DNA from: Arabidopsis thaliana | Taxonomy: Eukaryota; Streptophyta; Magnoliopsida; Brassicales; Brassicaceae | Length of the DNA stretch: 64,000 nt | Assembly: GCF_000001735.4 (NCBI RefSeq) | Contig: NC_003074.8 | Location: 5,890,101-5,954,100, forward strand | Direction of reading: 5' to 3' | In this document: in pieces, positions 13,353 through 23,774 of the stretch | Position numbering within the stretch: position 1 is the stretch's first letter | Layout: every line of letters starts with the position of its first letter | Notes under the pieces: generated by a model | The model's input: the letters and a program-made list of their open reading frames with translations, nothing else | Database searches by the model: none | What the model was told of the DNA's origin: nothing | Made by a program: the position numbers and the translations under genes

Positions 13353-14513
13353 TTACACTTCGACTATGGGTGCATCTTTCTCAATGTGAACCAGATTTGG
13401 AACATAACTGACGAGAAATGGCCAATTGTGGGATGTTTCCGTTGAAACTTCATCATAGACGAATTCATCTACACCTTCTCCAACAATGTAGATTCTTCTC
13501 CTATCTTCATCTTCCGTGTCTGTATCAGAACACACTGCGTCAGAACACACTGCCACTTTTTTCTCCTCGTCCAACAGGAAACTCGTTACACTTGGTAGAT
13601 TATCGTCAGCAAGTTCCTCTACTAAGATGTTGCTCCACGACAAGTCTTTGCCCTCACCGATCTTAGTATCGGTCACCCATATCTTTATCTTAGAATATTT
13701 CAAACCATGAACCCTATGGTCGAACTGCTGTAACAAAGCAAGCTTCTCTTCTCCAACAACAGACACAACCACACTCTTATTATCACGATCCCTCTGAAAA
13801 TTAAGGGGAAGACATAGACGTGCAAATCTCTCCGTTGCAAAATCAAACCTGAGTATGAATTTACCCTTGGGAGTTTCTCTTTTATCTGAAGCATACCAGT
13901 AAGCACTTTCCTTCAAAGCCACGCCATTACATTCTATGAAACAATTTGCAGTGACGCCATCAAGAACCCTCCATGAACTAGAACTAAAATCATAGATTTC
14001 AGACACTGGTTTTTTCTGATTGTCATCGCAACACCTCAAGATTTTGTAGCTATGTAAAGAAGATGATTTGTCGTCACCACATCCTAGAGCATATATATCA
14101 TCACTATCGTAACGAGTTCTAGGTATGATCCATGTGATTTGACCGGTACAGGGGTTCCAAACTACGAGTCTACAGTTCATTGTGGCGCATAAGAACAAAC
14201 CATTGCAGTGATGGATTCGAAATATTTCCAAATCTGAACCTTCGGGTATGGTGAGTGTACCTGTAAAATCCATGGATACCGAATAGCCTTTTGGAATTCC
14301 ATGGATATCTACGCTAATCGAATTAACCTCATGATTCATCAGAAACACCGTCTCCCTTGCTGCTTTACCCAACTTCTTCTCGACGAATTTCGGATCTTTG
14401 AACAAAGCGTACCATTTTTTGCAAGTGGTTTTCAGTTTCGGTATAGACTTGGTCGGAAGTCTAGAGAGTATCTCCGGTAACAAATCGTATGGAAGATCGG
14501 AAATCGTCGTCAT
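13353..14513 (-). CDS. F-box protein with F-box-associated domain, likely At3g17280
   Basis: Intact single-exon gene of 386 aa. The N-terminal F-box (residues 5-45, LPYDLLPEILSRLPTKSIPKLKTTCKKWYALF) should bind an ASK/SKP1 adaptor. The rest is an FBA_1/kelch-like repeat region with GLFLCATMNCRLVVWNPCTGQITWI, SEIYDFSSSSWRVL, KFILRFDFATERFARL and the terminal FLVSYVPNLVHI. It is expected to act as a substrate receptor of an SCF ubiquitin ligase; the target is unknown. It sits between a truncated F-box gene and hAT-like copy 2 in a tandem F-box block. The ATG at 14513 aligns with the starts of its relatives. This is the best-preserved F-box gene of the cluster. Confidence 0.85.
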   Translation of the reverse strand: MTTISDLPYDLLPEILSRLPTKSIPKLKTTCKKWYALFKDPKFVEKKLGKAARETVFLMNHEVNSISVDIHGIPKGYSVSMDFTGTLTIPEGSDLEIFRIHHCNGLFLCATMNCRLVVWNPCTGQITWIIPRTRYDSDDIYALGCGDDKSSSLHSYKILRCCDDNQKKPVSEIYDFSSSSWRVLDGVTANCFIECNGVALKESAYWYASDKRETPKGKFILRFDFATERFARLCLPLNFQRDRDNKSVVVSVVGEEKLALLQQFDHRVHGLKYSKIKIWVTDTKIGEGKDLSWSNILVEELADDNLPSVTSFLLDEEKKVAVCSDAVCSDTDTEDEDRRRIYIVGEGVDEFVYDEVSTETSHNWPFLVSYVPNLVHIEKDAPIVEV

Positions 14514-14951
14514 TTTCTCGTGATTTCTGATCTCAGTCTCTAGAGGAAGAAATACGGCAAATGGAGATTAAGAAGATACTATTACTGTTTCTTATTGGGC
14601 TTTTGTTACTTTTAGCCCAACATAGTTTCATTATGTGGTGTTTTCTCCTGTCAGATCATAAGTTAACATGATTTTAAAGGTTACCAATCCTGCAATCCAT
14701 CAAGTTCTTGCTGGTCAATCTATCAAAATAGTCTTTGAAACGTAGGATAGAGAAATTAGATAAAGCATACAGTAGAGGATTAAAACATACACTACTTCTC
14801 AATAAAAGATCAAGGACACACAACATGAAACTCAGGTTCGAACCATTACTTTGGTGACCAGAAACATAGTTTGGAAGGAACTGAGAACTTTTGAGTTACT
14901 GAGTTTTCACAAAAGCCATAGCATTTAATATTCGTACCATATTTTCCCATA
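14514..14951. other. Spacer between F-box gene and hAT-like copy 2
   Basis: Holds the F-box gene promoter (with a TTATTGGGCTTTT box near 14595) and the 3' UTR of the hAT-like gene. Nothing else was seen. Confidence 0.5.
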
Positions 14952-16820
14952 TCAAAATCGTGGCCAGCTCTCGCTGCACATCATGGCGTTCACAAGTTTG
15001 GCCTCCATGGAGACGATAAAATCAGGACACTCTCTCTTGTCAGCAACATAAGCACGGTGCGATGTTCCACGAGTGATTGGAATGGAGAGAATGTCACGAG
15101 CTACTCCGGAGAGGATCGGGTACTTTGAGTTCTCTTCTCTCCACCATTCCAATGCATTGAAGTCCTTTTTCCACTCCATAACTGGTTCCTTGAGATAAGA
15201 ATCAAGTTCTGATTCTTGAAACTCCCTTGAAGATCCTTCATACTTGAGAAATTCTTGAAACAAAACAAAATCCTTGTATCCATCAGGCTTCTTCTCCTTC
15301 TCCTCTTCTTCTTCATCTTCATCTTCTTCGTCAAACAGAAACTTAAACAAACCACTGGAATTTGGGTTCATCGAAGCATCCGGACGTTTTGGTAGTGGAC
15401 TGATATCACTAGCTGCATAGCGAGCATATAGACCACGTAAATAGTCCACAACAGTTTCAGCTTTTGAACCGTCATCACTAACTTCATTCTTTGAGCAGTA
15501 AAACTGAAGATAGTTCAACTTGAACCGAGGGTCTAAAACAGAAGCAGTTGCCATAACCAGGAACATATCATTCCAGTACTTATCAAACCTCTTCACTATC
15601 TCCTTTGCTTTGCTGAGAAAGTAATCATTATCACCGTTCTTGAGCTCCTTGTTTAGCATGACCTTTAGCTCAGCGAGAAGGTGAAAGTAGACATTAGATG
15701 TTGGATACTCTCCATCAAAAAGCTCCTTTGCAACTTTATAAATGCAACCCGCGAGTTTGCAAAAAGTTTTGATCTTGATCCATTCTTCATCAGATGGTTG
15801 TTCATAATCCTGATAATCCTCTTCCTCTTCAAATACATTCGTAGCTTCCATATCAACAGCTTTTTGCAGATTATACAACGTGACATCCCAATTGGTCGGT
15901 ACCATTCTTCCCCAACCAACCAACAACCGAACACGACCCATCAGCCATATGTTTATGTCCTTAAACATATCATCAACCATTAACCGGAAAATATCAGAGC
16001 AGCAATAGATGAGAAACACACGAGAATCGATCAGATTTTTCCCTTTCTCTTCAATCCATTTTCTAAAATCATCAAACGCTTTAACACCAAGATCACCATA
16101 GTTAGGCATTAGAAGAGTCGAGACCTTGCTCTCAATCTCATAATCCAGAATAACATTCTTAATAGAATCAACATAAATGTCTTTCAAACACAAAGACGCA
16201 CGAGGATGATACCCCAAGATCCATTTCTTCATCTTCCAGTTTTCATCAGCAAAACAGGCACTAATACCGATAAAATCCTCGTTCAAAATAGGTTCATCAA
16301 TGTCATCACTTGTCCAAAACCATTCATAACAGAGTGTTAATTTCCCTTCTCCATCCTTCAGCATTTTCTTGACCTTTTCTTTACCTTCTTCGTGCATCTC
16401 CAGAATTGCGCTCTTGAGTTTAGAAGTATCGAGCGAAAAATCCGGGCACACAGTATGAATCATTTCAGGAATGACAGAGTTCTCGTCAGAAGGATTAATC
16501 CCATAACCAATAGCAACCTTAGCCATAGATCTATAACGACGTTTCTCCTCCTCCTGAGCCTCATCATCGACAGAATCATCCAGCTTTTGTTTCTTTTTCA
16601 TATCTAAAATCACCATGATGCAATAGTGTTAAGATATAGTAAAGACACAGAGAGGTAGATTCACAGACACATCATTGTCAAGTTAAAATAACAAAAGGGA
16701 CAGAGATCAGAGTAAATCCTAAAAATTGGGATAAAATCTATAGAAAGAATCAGACTCTATCTCTCTAGAGAAGAAATAAGAACCTGAGCCGGAGCCGGAG
16801 GCGAGATTAGCATTGTCCAT
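14952..16820 (-). CDS. hAT-transposase-like protein, copy 2, likely At3g17290
   Basis: Two exons, 16784-16820 (37 nt, beginning ATGGACAATGC) and 14952-16603, join in frame across the phase-1 junction (TCA G / AT ATG) and give 562 aa. Domains match copy 1: an N-terminal charged start, a plant hAT-like RNase-H-fold region with YFHLLAELKVMLN and SVLDPRFKLNYLQFYC, a short Glu/Asp stretch, and the C-terminal hAT dimerisation domain (ELDSYLKEP, YPILSGVARDILSIP). No BED finger or transposon ends were seen. The intact frame through an intron is good evidence of a host-type gene rather than a mobile copy. It shares its upstream region with EMB2786, reading the other way, about 700 bp apart. Its role is unknown. 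Confidence 0.72.
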
Positions 16821-16941
16821 AGCAACTGTTTGGGAGGAGAGGAGACGAACGGTACGGAGAGAGAATTAGGGAATTTCGAATTAAAGGAAGAAGAGACGAT
16901 TCCAGTTTTCAATGTAGGCTAGAGTCTTAGTGATGATTTTG

Positions 16942-16949
16942 GCGGGAAA
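16942..16949 (+). promoter_or_regulatory. E2F-like site GCGGGAAA
   Basis: TTTTGGCGGGAAAT contains the plant E2F consensus GCGGGAAA, about 120 bp upstream of the hAT-like copy 2 start and between two divergent genes. The matching place upstream of copy 1 (near 8149) reads GGCGGGAATG, one base shorter. Function is inferred from motif only. Confidence 0.4.
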
Positions 16950-17070
16950 TGCCACTGGAGTCTGAAGCTATAACCACGTAGGATATTATTTATTCCCTCT
17001 GAGACGAGTAAAATCTACGGTTGGTAATGGACGGATGAGATTGTTTTAAATATCTACGTGCAAATATAAA

Positions 17071-17091
17071 TGGGCCGTTACTTATTGGGCC
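17071..17091 (+). promoter_or_regulatory. EMB2786: Paired TGGGCC (site II) elements
   Basis: Two TGGGCC words at 17071-17076 and 17086-17091, 15 bp apart, lie about 60-80 bp before the likely 5' UTR of EMB2786. Paired site II elements are typical TCP-bound boxes of plant ribosomal and mitochondrial-protein genes, which suits an LYR protein. Motif evidence only. Confidence 0.5.
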
Positions 17092-17515
17092 GTTAGTAAG
17101 AAATAAACCATGAAACCACGTCGTTTATGCTTTACCTGAAATCTGAAAATCGGAAGCTGACACCGCTGTCTCCGAGACTCTCAAGCTCGAAATTTCGCCG
17201 CCCTGTCTTTTCTCCGGTAAGCCTCGATCTATTTGTCTTTCTCTTCCTCTCGCTCTCTATTTGGCTTGAAATGTTGTATTGATTTCTTCTATGTCTTCTC
17301 TTTAATCCAATCTCTCTGCCTTCTCGATCAACTTTTATTTGAGTTGTGGACTTCAATGACTAAGCTTTGCTCTTCAGTGAGTGACTGCAGCTTTAGGGTT
17401 TATGGTTTTTGGTTCTGTGTATTTCATCGTCTCTTCTGATTGATAGTTGCGATCTTGTGTTTTACGTTACAGGAAAAGAAACTATAATTGAAGAAGCTCA
17501 AGATCTCTTGTGAAA

Positions 17516-18595
17516 ATGCCGTCTCTGCAAACTTCTCTGCCTCCTGAACTCGCTAACAATGTGGTTAGGGTCAGTAACAATTCCCACATTGACTTGTGAT
17601 TTGTTTTACCTTTCCTTGATGCTATTTCACTGATCTATTTGTCTCTTTTTTATGCGCAGTTGTACCGAGAATGTCTTCGTAGAGCTAAATTTATTGGTAA
17701 GCAGGTGAGGTTTATAACTAGTTTGTTTCTCTGAGCTTTGAATATGAACCTGCTTTGTCTGACTCAGAATATATGGTATTGTGTTTGGTTTGATTGCTAT
17801 TCTTGTTTGTAGTATAATGTTGGATTAAAGAATTTCATTTTTATTACTTTGAAGCTAAATCGAGTTTATTTCACTGTTCGTTACCTTCACATGCTTTCAC
17901 TTTTAGTCACTTAGTAATTTAGAGCAAAATGTAGAGAGGTTTTCATTTGTGTCAGTCGATTCTCTTGAGGTAAGTTATACACGAATGCAGTTTGATTGAA
18001 GCCTGAAAATATGTGTTGATGTGCTGCAAGCAGAAAAGGTTGAGATTGATATTATCGTCACTTCTGTTTTGATTCCTCGAGAAAGAGATTTGTGTGTTTC
18101 TATTAGGATTAGATATCCTGGAGTGGAGGAGATATATGAAGTGAACTTTTTGTTATGTTTACGTTTGTGTCTTGCAGCAACACAACACTGAGCTAGTGGT
18201 TGGTATGGTGAGGCAACAATTTAAGAAACACATGAATGAGACAGACCCTGAGAAGATTCAGAAGCTTAAAGATGAGTGAGTTTTCTTTTTTTCCCCAATC
18301 TCTACTGAATACGATAACTTAAAACCTTATAATTAGATCAGATGTAAAACTTGTTCGTTGAGGCATGTTTCTGCAAAAGATGATGTTTCACACAAACACA
18401 CACATATACAGCTGCTTGAGATCATATATTACAGAATACTCTTGGGATAAGTATGTTGTATACATCTATTTGAAAAGTTTGGAAAGACTCAAACTTCTCT
18501 GGTACTGTATATGTAGTGCTGCTCGGGGACTCATCAATCACATGTTGTTTGAGTCAGCGAAGCTGACAGGAGGCAAGGTTAGCCAGAGATCCTGA
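17516..18595 (+). CDS. EMB2786: LYR-motif protein EMB2786, likely At3g17300
   Basis: Four coding exons (17516-17569, 17660-17704, 18178-18275, 18517-18595) give a small 91-aa protein starting MPSLQTSLPPEL. Exon 2 begins with LYRECLRRAKFIG, the LYR tripeptide and following basic helix of the Complex1_LYR family. Such proteins are mostly mitochondrial and serve as assembly or Fe-S delivery adaptors, often with acyl carrier protein. The rest is helical and charged (MVRQQFKKHMNETDPEKIQKLKDE, then AARGLINHML). A 5' UTR intron is likely between about 17216 and 17472. The EMB name (embryo-defective) is from memory of this locus; the precise partner complex is not visible in the sequence. Confidence 0.85.
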
Positions 18596-19193
18596 TGCAG
18601 TCTGGTTGCAGACTCTCCCATTGTTATTCTCTCTCTATCTCTCTAGTCAATGCTTGTAGGCTAACAATGCAACTAAGTTGGCTTGAATAATAGACTTGAT
18701 CGAGAAGCCTCAGTGACTCAACATTGAGGATTTTCCTGTGCAATCAATCAAGTGGTTCTCTATTTCAAATCTAATCATACAGTTTTTTTTTTACTCTGGC
18801 TTAGATTTGTTTATATTTTGGATTAGACACTTCAGAAGTTCAGATCATTTCCAGTTACTTTTGACGTAAGATGAGTATGAATTATGCAATCAACAACATT
18901 GAGCTAAAAAAAGTGCTAATATTATACATAATTGTGAACAGTACACAACAACATTGACCGCATGATTCACTGCTTATCTCTCCGAGAAGTAACATAGCAA
19001 AAAAATAAAAAAGACGATATTCCACGCTTCTATGAAGATTATGGTACAGACTGATTCATTAAAGCATCAACTGCAAAACAAGAAAAACAGTTCCGTAATT
19101 GAAAGTCTCCACGATAAAGAAAATGGAAGACTCCTTCTGAGATTAGACAAGTCTCCAGGTTCTTGAGGACGTAAAGGCTCTTGGTCAACTTCA
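18596..19193. other. Convergent 3' region of EMB2786 and DRM3
   Basis: Holds the 3' UTRs of two converging genes. AT-rich with no ORF, repeat or RNA gene that I can support. Confidence 0.5.
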
Positions 19194-22100
19194 CTACATC
19201 ATATCTCTGACACGTTTCGTGACACGAGCAAACTCGTTAAACAACGTATAATCAAATTCACAGGCTTCACTATTTGAGATTTCTTTAGAGAGATCAAGTG
19301 GTGTTGATGGGTTCTGGCAAATGACAAAGTCAAATCCTCCAAATCTCTGCATCAGAGTCTCCAGCCTCTTTGCCGTTAAGCTTTTGATTTCTTCAATTTG
19401 CACTAGCTCACCGGTTTGTCCCGAAGTCTGCCACCATCTTTTCAGTATGTTACGGCTCAATCCACAGGACTCTACAGAGACTACGCCTTTTAGATGGATT
19501 CCAAGACGGTCCAATGCAATTTCCGCACCACCAATCCCGCTAAAGAGTGATAAAACTGTTAAACCTTGGGGAAACATAGACTTGAGTACAGAGAGATGGT
19601 AACCCAATGTGTCTGTTTGGAAGCAGTAATCAAACAACTTCAATCTTTCAGCCAACCTTCCACCACCGATGTTTGTGTGGTTCATTGGATATCCCATAAT
19701 GCACTCTAAATGTTCAGGCTCCAAGGGTGAGAGGATGTTTGGTGCTATCCAAATGAGATTGGAGGTGTGACAATGTCGAAGTATTAAAGTCTGGTCCTGT
19801 TGAGTAGGCTTTCCCTTGCATTCAGCTATACGGCGACCAATTCGTTCACAGAGAAGAGTTGCATCTTTCATATTAGAACACGTGCCGCTATTGAAATGCT
19901 TTCTGATATCCCATTGTGGCCACCAACTCCTCATGTGTGGCATTGCGTCTTGTATAGTTAATCGAGGGTTCGGGAGGGTATTAAACCTGTTAACAGTGGG
20001 AAGATTGTGCAGGTACCCTTCTGTCCTACGGAGCGCTGAACACAACCGAGTATCTACATGTTCGGGGTGAATTCCGAACAAGAAACCCGAGATCTTCGAC
20101 CACCAGCTAGGAGAAAGTTCACCTAACTGTCCATAGAAGAAATAAGGTCGTCTGGCTACTTTTGGACCAAGACTCTGGGACAAACGTGGCTGCATTACAC
20201 TGGGAAATTCATATGTGTTATCTTTCCACTCATCTTGCATCCATGGGGTTTCCATAAACGAACTTGAGTCACCCATATCTTCGGGCCTTAACCGTTTTCC
20301 TCTGTCATCGTAGCCAGTGTATTCTTCTGGATAGGCATTCTCATCCTCATCTTTTGGTCGCTTACCTCTCGAGGTCTCTCCCACATTGTCAGTGGCAGGG
20401 AAAGGAAAAGACTCAATACCAGGATCTGGTTTTATATTAGCAGTGCCACTCGACGAACCCCCACCACCATCCTCTTTCTGAGCACCAACCCCAACAAATC
20501 TCCAACTCTTTGAAAGACATGTACGATTCACTGCAGGAGCAGCCGCTGAAACTTTCTACAGTGACACCAAATATCATTGAGTTAAACTCCAACAATATCT
20601 TAGTTTAATTAAGAGAAGAGTGTGAGATGGTTTAGGTGCAGTAGCAGCAGCAAAAGCTCTAGTTTCAGCACTTCACTTTACAAGTGCATCATTGGAGGTC
20701 GAGTAAAAATTAATTAAAAACATTAGTGTACATACCTTTTCTATATCTTCAAGGTCATCATGGCATTCCGCAGGAAATTCACCAGTAACAATTGACTCAG
20801 CAAGGACAGAAATCTGACCTTTTGTACCTGAAGAGGTGCAAAATAGATTATATACCAGTACAACAGGACGGGCTGCAAAACAAATGATAGGATTTCTTTC
20901 ACCCTAAAAGTATCATAATCACCCCCGACAACATAAACAAGATACGTTTCATGTCTACATTTTTTTCTTTCAGACATATAACAGTCATGGGATGAACAGA
21001 TAAGTGCCTCAGTTGCTCACCTATCTTCTCAATTGCCATTGAAATTTCATCATTAGAGAATCCCATTTCCAGTAAACGCAAAGTCTTGTCCATTGTTTCA
21101 AACAATTGTTCATTGGGAACCTGAATTTAAAACACAAAACAAAGGTTAGAGGTAATAAAGGTAATAACAACATGAACAACACAGAATGAACACAAAAGAA
21201 AGGTAGTGGAATCTACAAAAGCATTGACAATAAAATCAACAGCTAATGTCAAAAAAGCACCAAAGACCTCAGGTCCTCGAGCAGTAACTGGAGTGACATC
21301 TTCATCTTCTTCATTGATCTCAGCACCATCAAGTGAATCTTCGGATTCCTCCGCATACTTTTCAGCTAATTGAGCAGCAACAATGAAGTCCACCATCTCA
21401 TCAATTGGTGTGTCTTTACCTATCACACAGAACAAACAATCATGAAGAAAGGATTTGGGGATAGGCCAAATGATAGCTGCTATCTGCATGCTAAGTTTCT
21501 ATATAGCTTTGAATAGTATAAGTATCAATTTTTTAGAAACTATTTACAAGTTTCTAATACGGTCACAGGGAATGGATTTTCCACTTTAACATTAATAAAC
21601 AACAGCTTCATAAATGTTATTTCTCTTTTCAGAGAGTTATAATATACTATAAGCCTCCTTAGTTTGCCTATATTAAATGTCATACAATCAGAAGTTCCAG
21701 TATGAAGAGATGGTTAATCTATAAGAAGACAAAGAAAAAATATCGTGCAATAGTGAGAAATTGGTCTTGCAATGTACACGAGGTCTAATCACTCAAAAAA
21801 TAACCTGAAAAGAAGAAATTCTAATATGTTAAACCATGAATAGACACGGACAAAAAGGTGTAACTTTGTAACATGTTTGAATTTTGAATGCAAAGCCAAA
21901 GACATTGTGAATACATTACCAAGCCTATCCAGTGCAAAGTCAACAAGATTTTCTGGAAACTTCATAGTTAGTAACGCAATCCTTATACGGTCAGTTTCGT
22001 ATTCAATATCAGGTTCCTGTCAAAGAAAAGCAAGAAACATTAAGAAATTACACAGAATGAAAGACAAGACATGTGGGATCACACATTATGCGCTTTACCG

Positions 22101-22738
22101 GTTTGGGTTCCATTAGCCCATGAAAGCTAGGTCCAGGAGGTTCTGTTTCAGTACTCTTAGTGAGAATCTCTAATAGCAACTCAAAATCATCTTGACCTGG
22201 ATGCGAAGAGGCAAACTCAGTAATCATATATACCCCAAATGAAAGTTAGCATGCATGGTAGTTTTTTACAGGAAACTGAAGAATACCATTTTCGTCAATT
22301 GCTTTCTGAACAAGAGTTGGGCAAAATCCCATCTCAATCAGCAATGACTTAACATTACTTCCAGAAGAACTAGCAGCATTGTCCTGCACATCAAGTATGA
22401 AACAATAAGAACCTTTCTAAACCACTACTTGTTCTAAACAGTAAAATGTAGACACAGTGGATGTTTAAGAATCTTAGCCACTTATGTCCTTTATGGTATA
22501 GAAAGGGTAACAAAACATACACCAATCTGCTGAGGGAAAGAGGTGTCGCAGGGCAAATCAAAGTCCAAGGTCTCTGGTTTTGGAAACAGTATCTGCTCAT
22601 TCCTTTCATGATTAGAGGAACCTCCACTTCCATTTCGTCTACGCATATCAGCCTGCAAGATTCCAGAAAAACTTATGAAAAACATGCAACACAAAAAACA
22701 AAAGATAACATTCCCAAAGTAGCCAAATTCCATACCAT
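19194..22738 (-). CDS. DRM3: DRM3, catalytically altered de novo DNA methyltransferase homologue, likely At3g17310
   Basis: Nine coding pieces: 22736-22738, 22521-22652, 22287-22383, 22099-22196, 21920-22016, 21268-21419, 21021-21120, 20736-20827 and 19194-20555. All phases agree and give 710 aa. The N-terminal half has UBA-type modules (VKSLLIEMGF, LTMKFPENLVDFALDRLG, LRLLEMGFSNDEISMAIEKIG). The C-terminal half has the rearranged DRM order: VI-X-like segments (IWIAPN, MGYPMNHT) precede motif I (LFSGIGGAEIALDRLGI). In motif IV the usual Pro-Cys is NPS, so the catalytic Cys is missing. DRM3 is known to be needed in RNA-directed DNA methylation with DRM2 despite lacking activity; the sequence agrees. 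The start codon stands alone on its exon, followed at once by an intron. Confidence 0.93.
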
Positions 22739-23774
22739 TTGAATTAAAATTCACACACAAAATCTCACATGAAAGCCCTGCAGATAGATACCAGAGAGAT
22801 TATGTCAGTGTCCCCAAATAACACAAAAGATGAACTTTAAATGGAAAAGAATTAACCTCATTGATGTTGATTTTATCCCATAAACGGCAAGGGAGAAGAT
22901 GGAATCAATAAAGCCCCAAAAATAGAACACTCCTCGAACTAAGAGATGAAACCAACCACGAGTGACACTTAAAAAAGCAATTCCGAAAAATCACACAAAT
23001 TCCAGAGATTGCGACAAAGAGAGCGAGAGAGAGGAAGACGGTGCATGCCTGTGCAGTGGTCCGCGTCTCACCCAATCGAGCCCAGTGCGGAGGAGGAGAA
23101 GCTAAAAAGTTATGAAGTTGATCGCAATGTTGCGCGCCGCGTGGACTACACTGCCGAGACTAATTCGGAATTTTATTGATTCCCTTTGAGCAGTCCGGTA
23201 GATCGAGCGCGTGAGGAAAAAACGAACGGTCCAGATCATAGAGTTTGGAACTTCGACCAACTTTCTATTACAACTATGTTGTAGTTCTGTTTTAATATTT
23301 CAAGTTTTTAGAATTTTAAATTTATGTTTCAGATGCTAAAATTTGTATACACTAAAAACATCATTTACCAAAACTTGATGAAAAACGAAAGAAACTACTC
23401 TCAATTCCCAAGCTTTGAGAAAGATTAAATTTTGCAAAGATAATTAATAGATTTCGAGCTATTTCTCGACAAAGATTATGTTTTTTTGGCCCAGTTTTGT
23501 TTAGTTTGTAACAAATTGGAGCACCGAGGTTATGTGACCCAAATGTACGTAGACTAGTCGAGGCCAATGTATATATAGTACTACTATTGTACCTGAAAGA
23601 TGATCAAACAAATTAATAAGTTGAGTGATTGGTTCTGTTAATGCAAGATTTTTTTTACTAATCTTCATCAAAGAACATGGCAAAATAAACAAAGCAAGAA
23701 CTACGCCTGAAACAATCTATAGATTTTGTAAATGGACTAATTAATGACATGGTTTCTTCCTTTGCTTCGTGCAT
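22739..23774. other. DRM3 promoter and 5' UTR, AT-rich spacer
   Basis: The DRM3 5' UTR is probably split again by an intron (GT-AG signals near 22740-22860). The GC-richer stretch at 23030-23220 with GCGCGCCGCGTGG looks like the core promoter. Beyond 23250 nothing is recognisable. Confidence 0.45.

Noticed and set aside
22461-22760. ORFs of about 90 codons overlapping DRM3 exon 2 on both strands
   Set aside because: They run through the splice sites; the DRM3 model with consistent phases over nine pieces explains the region.
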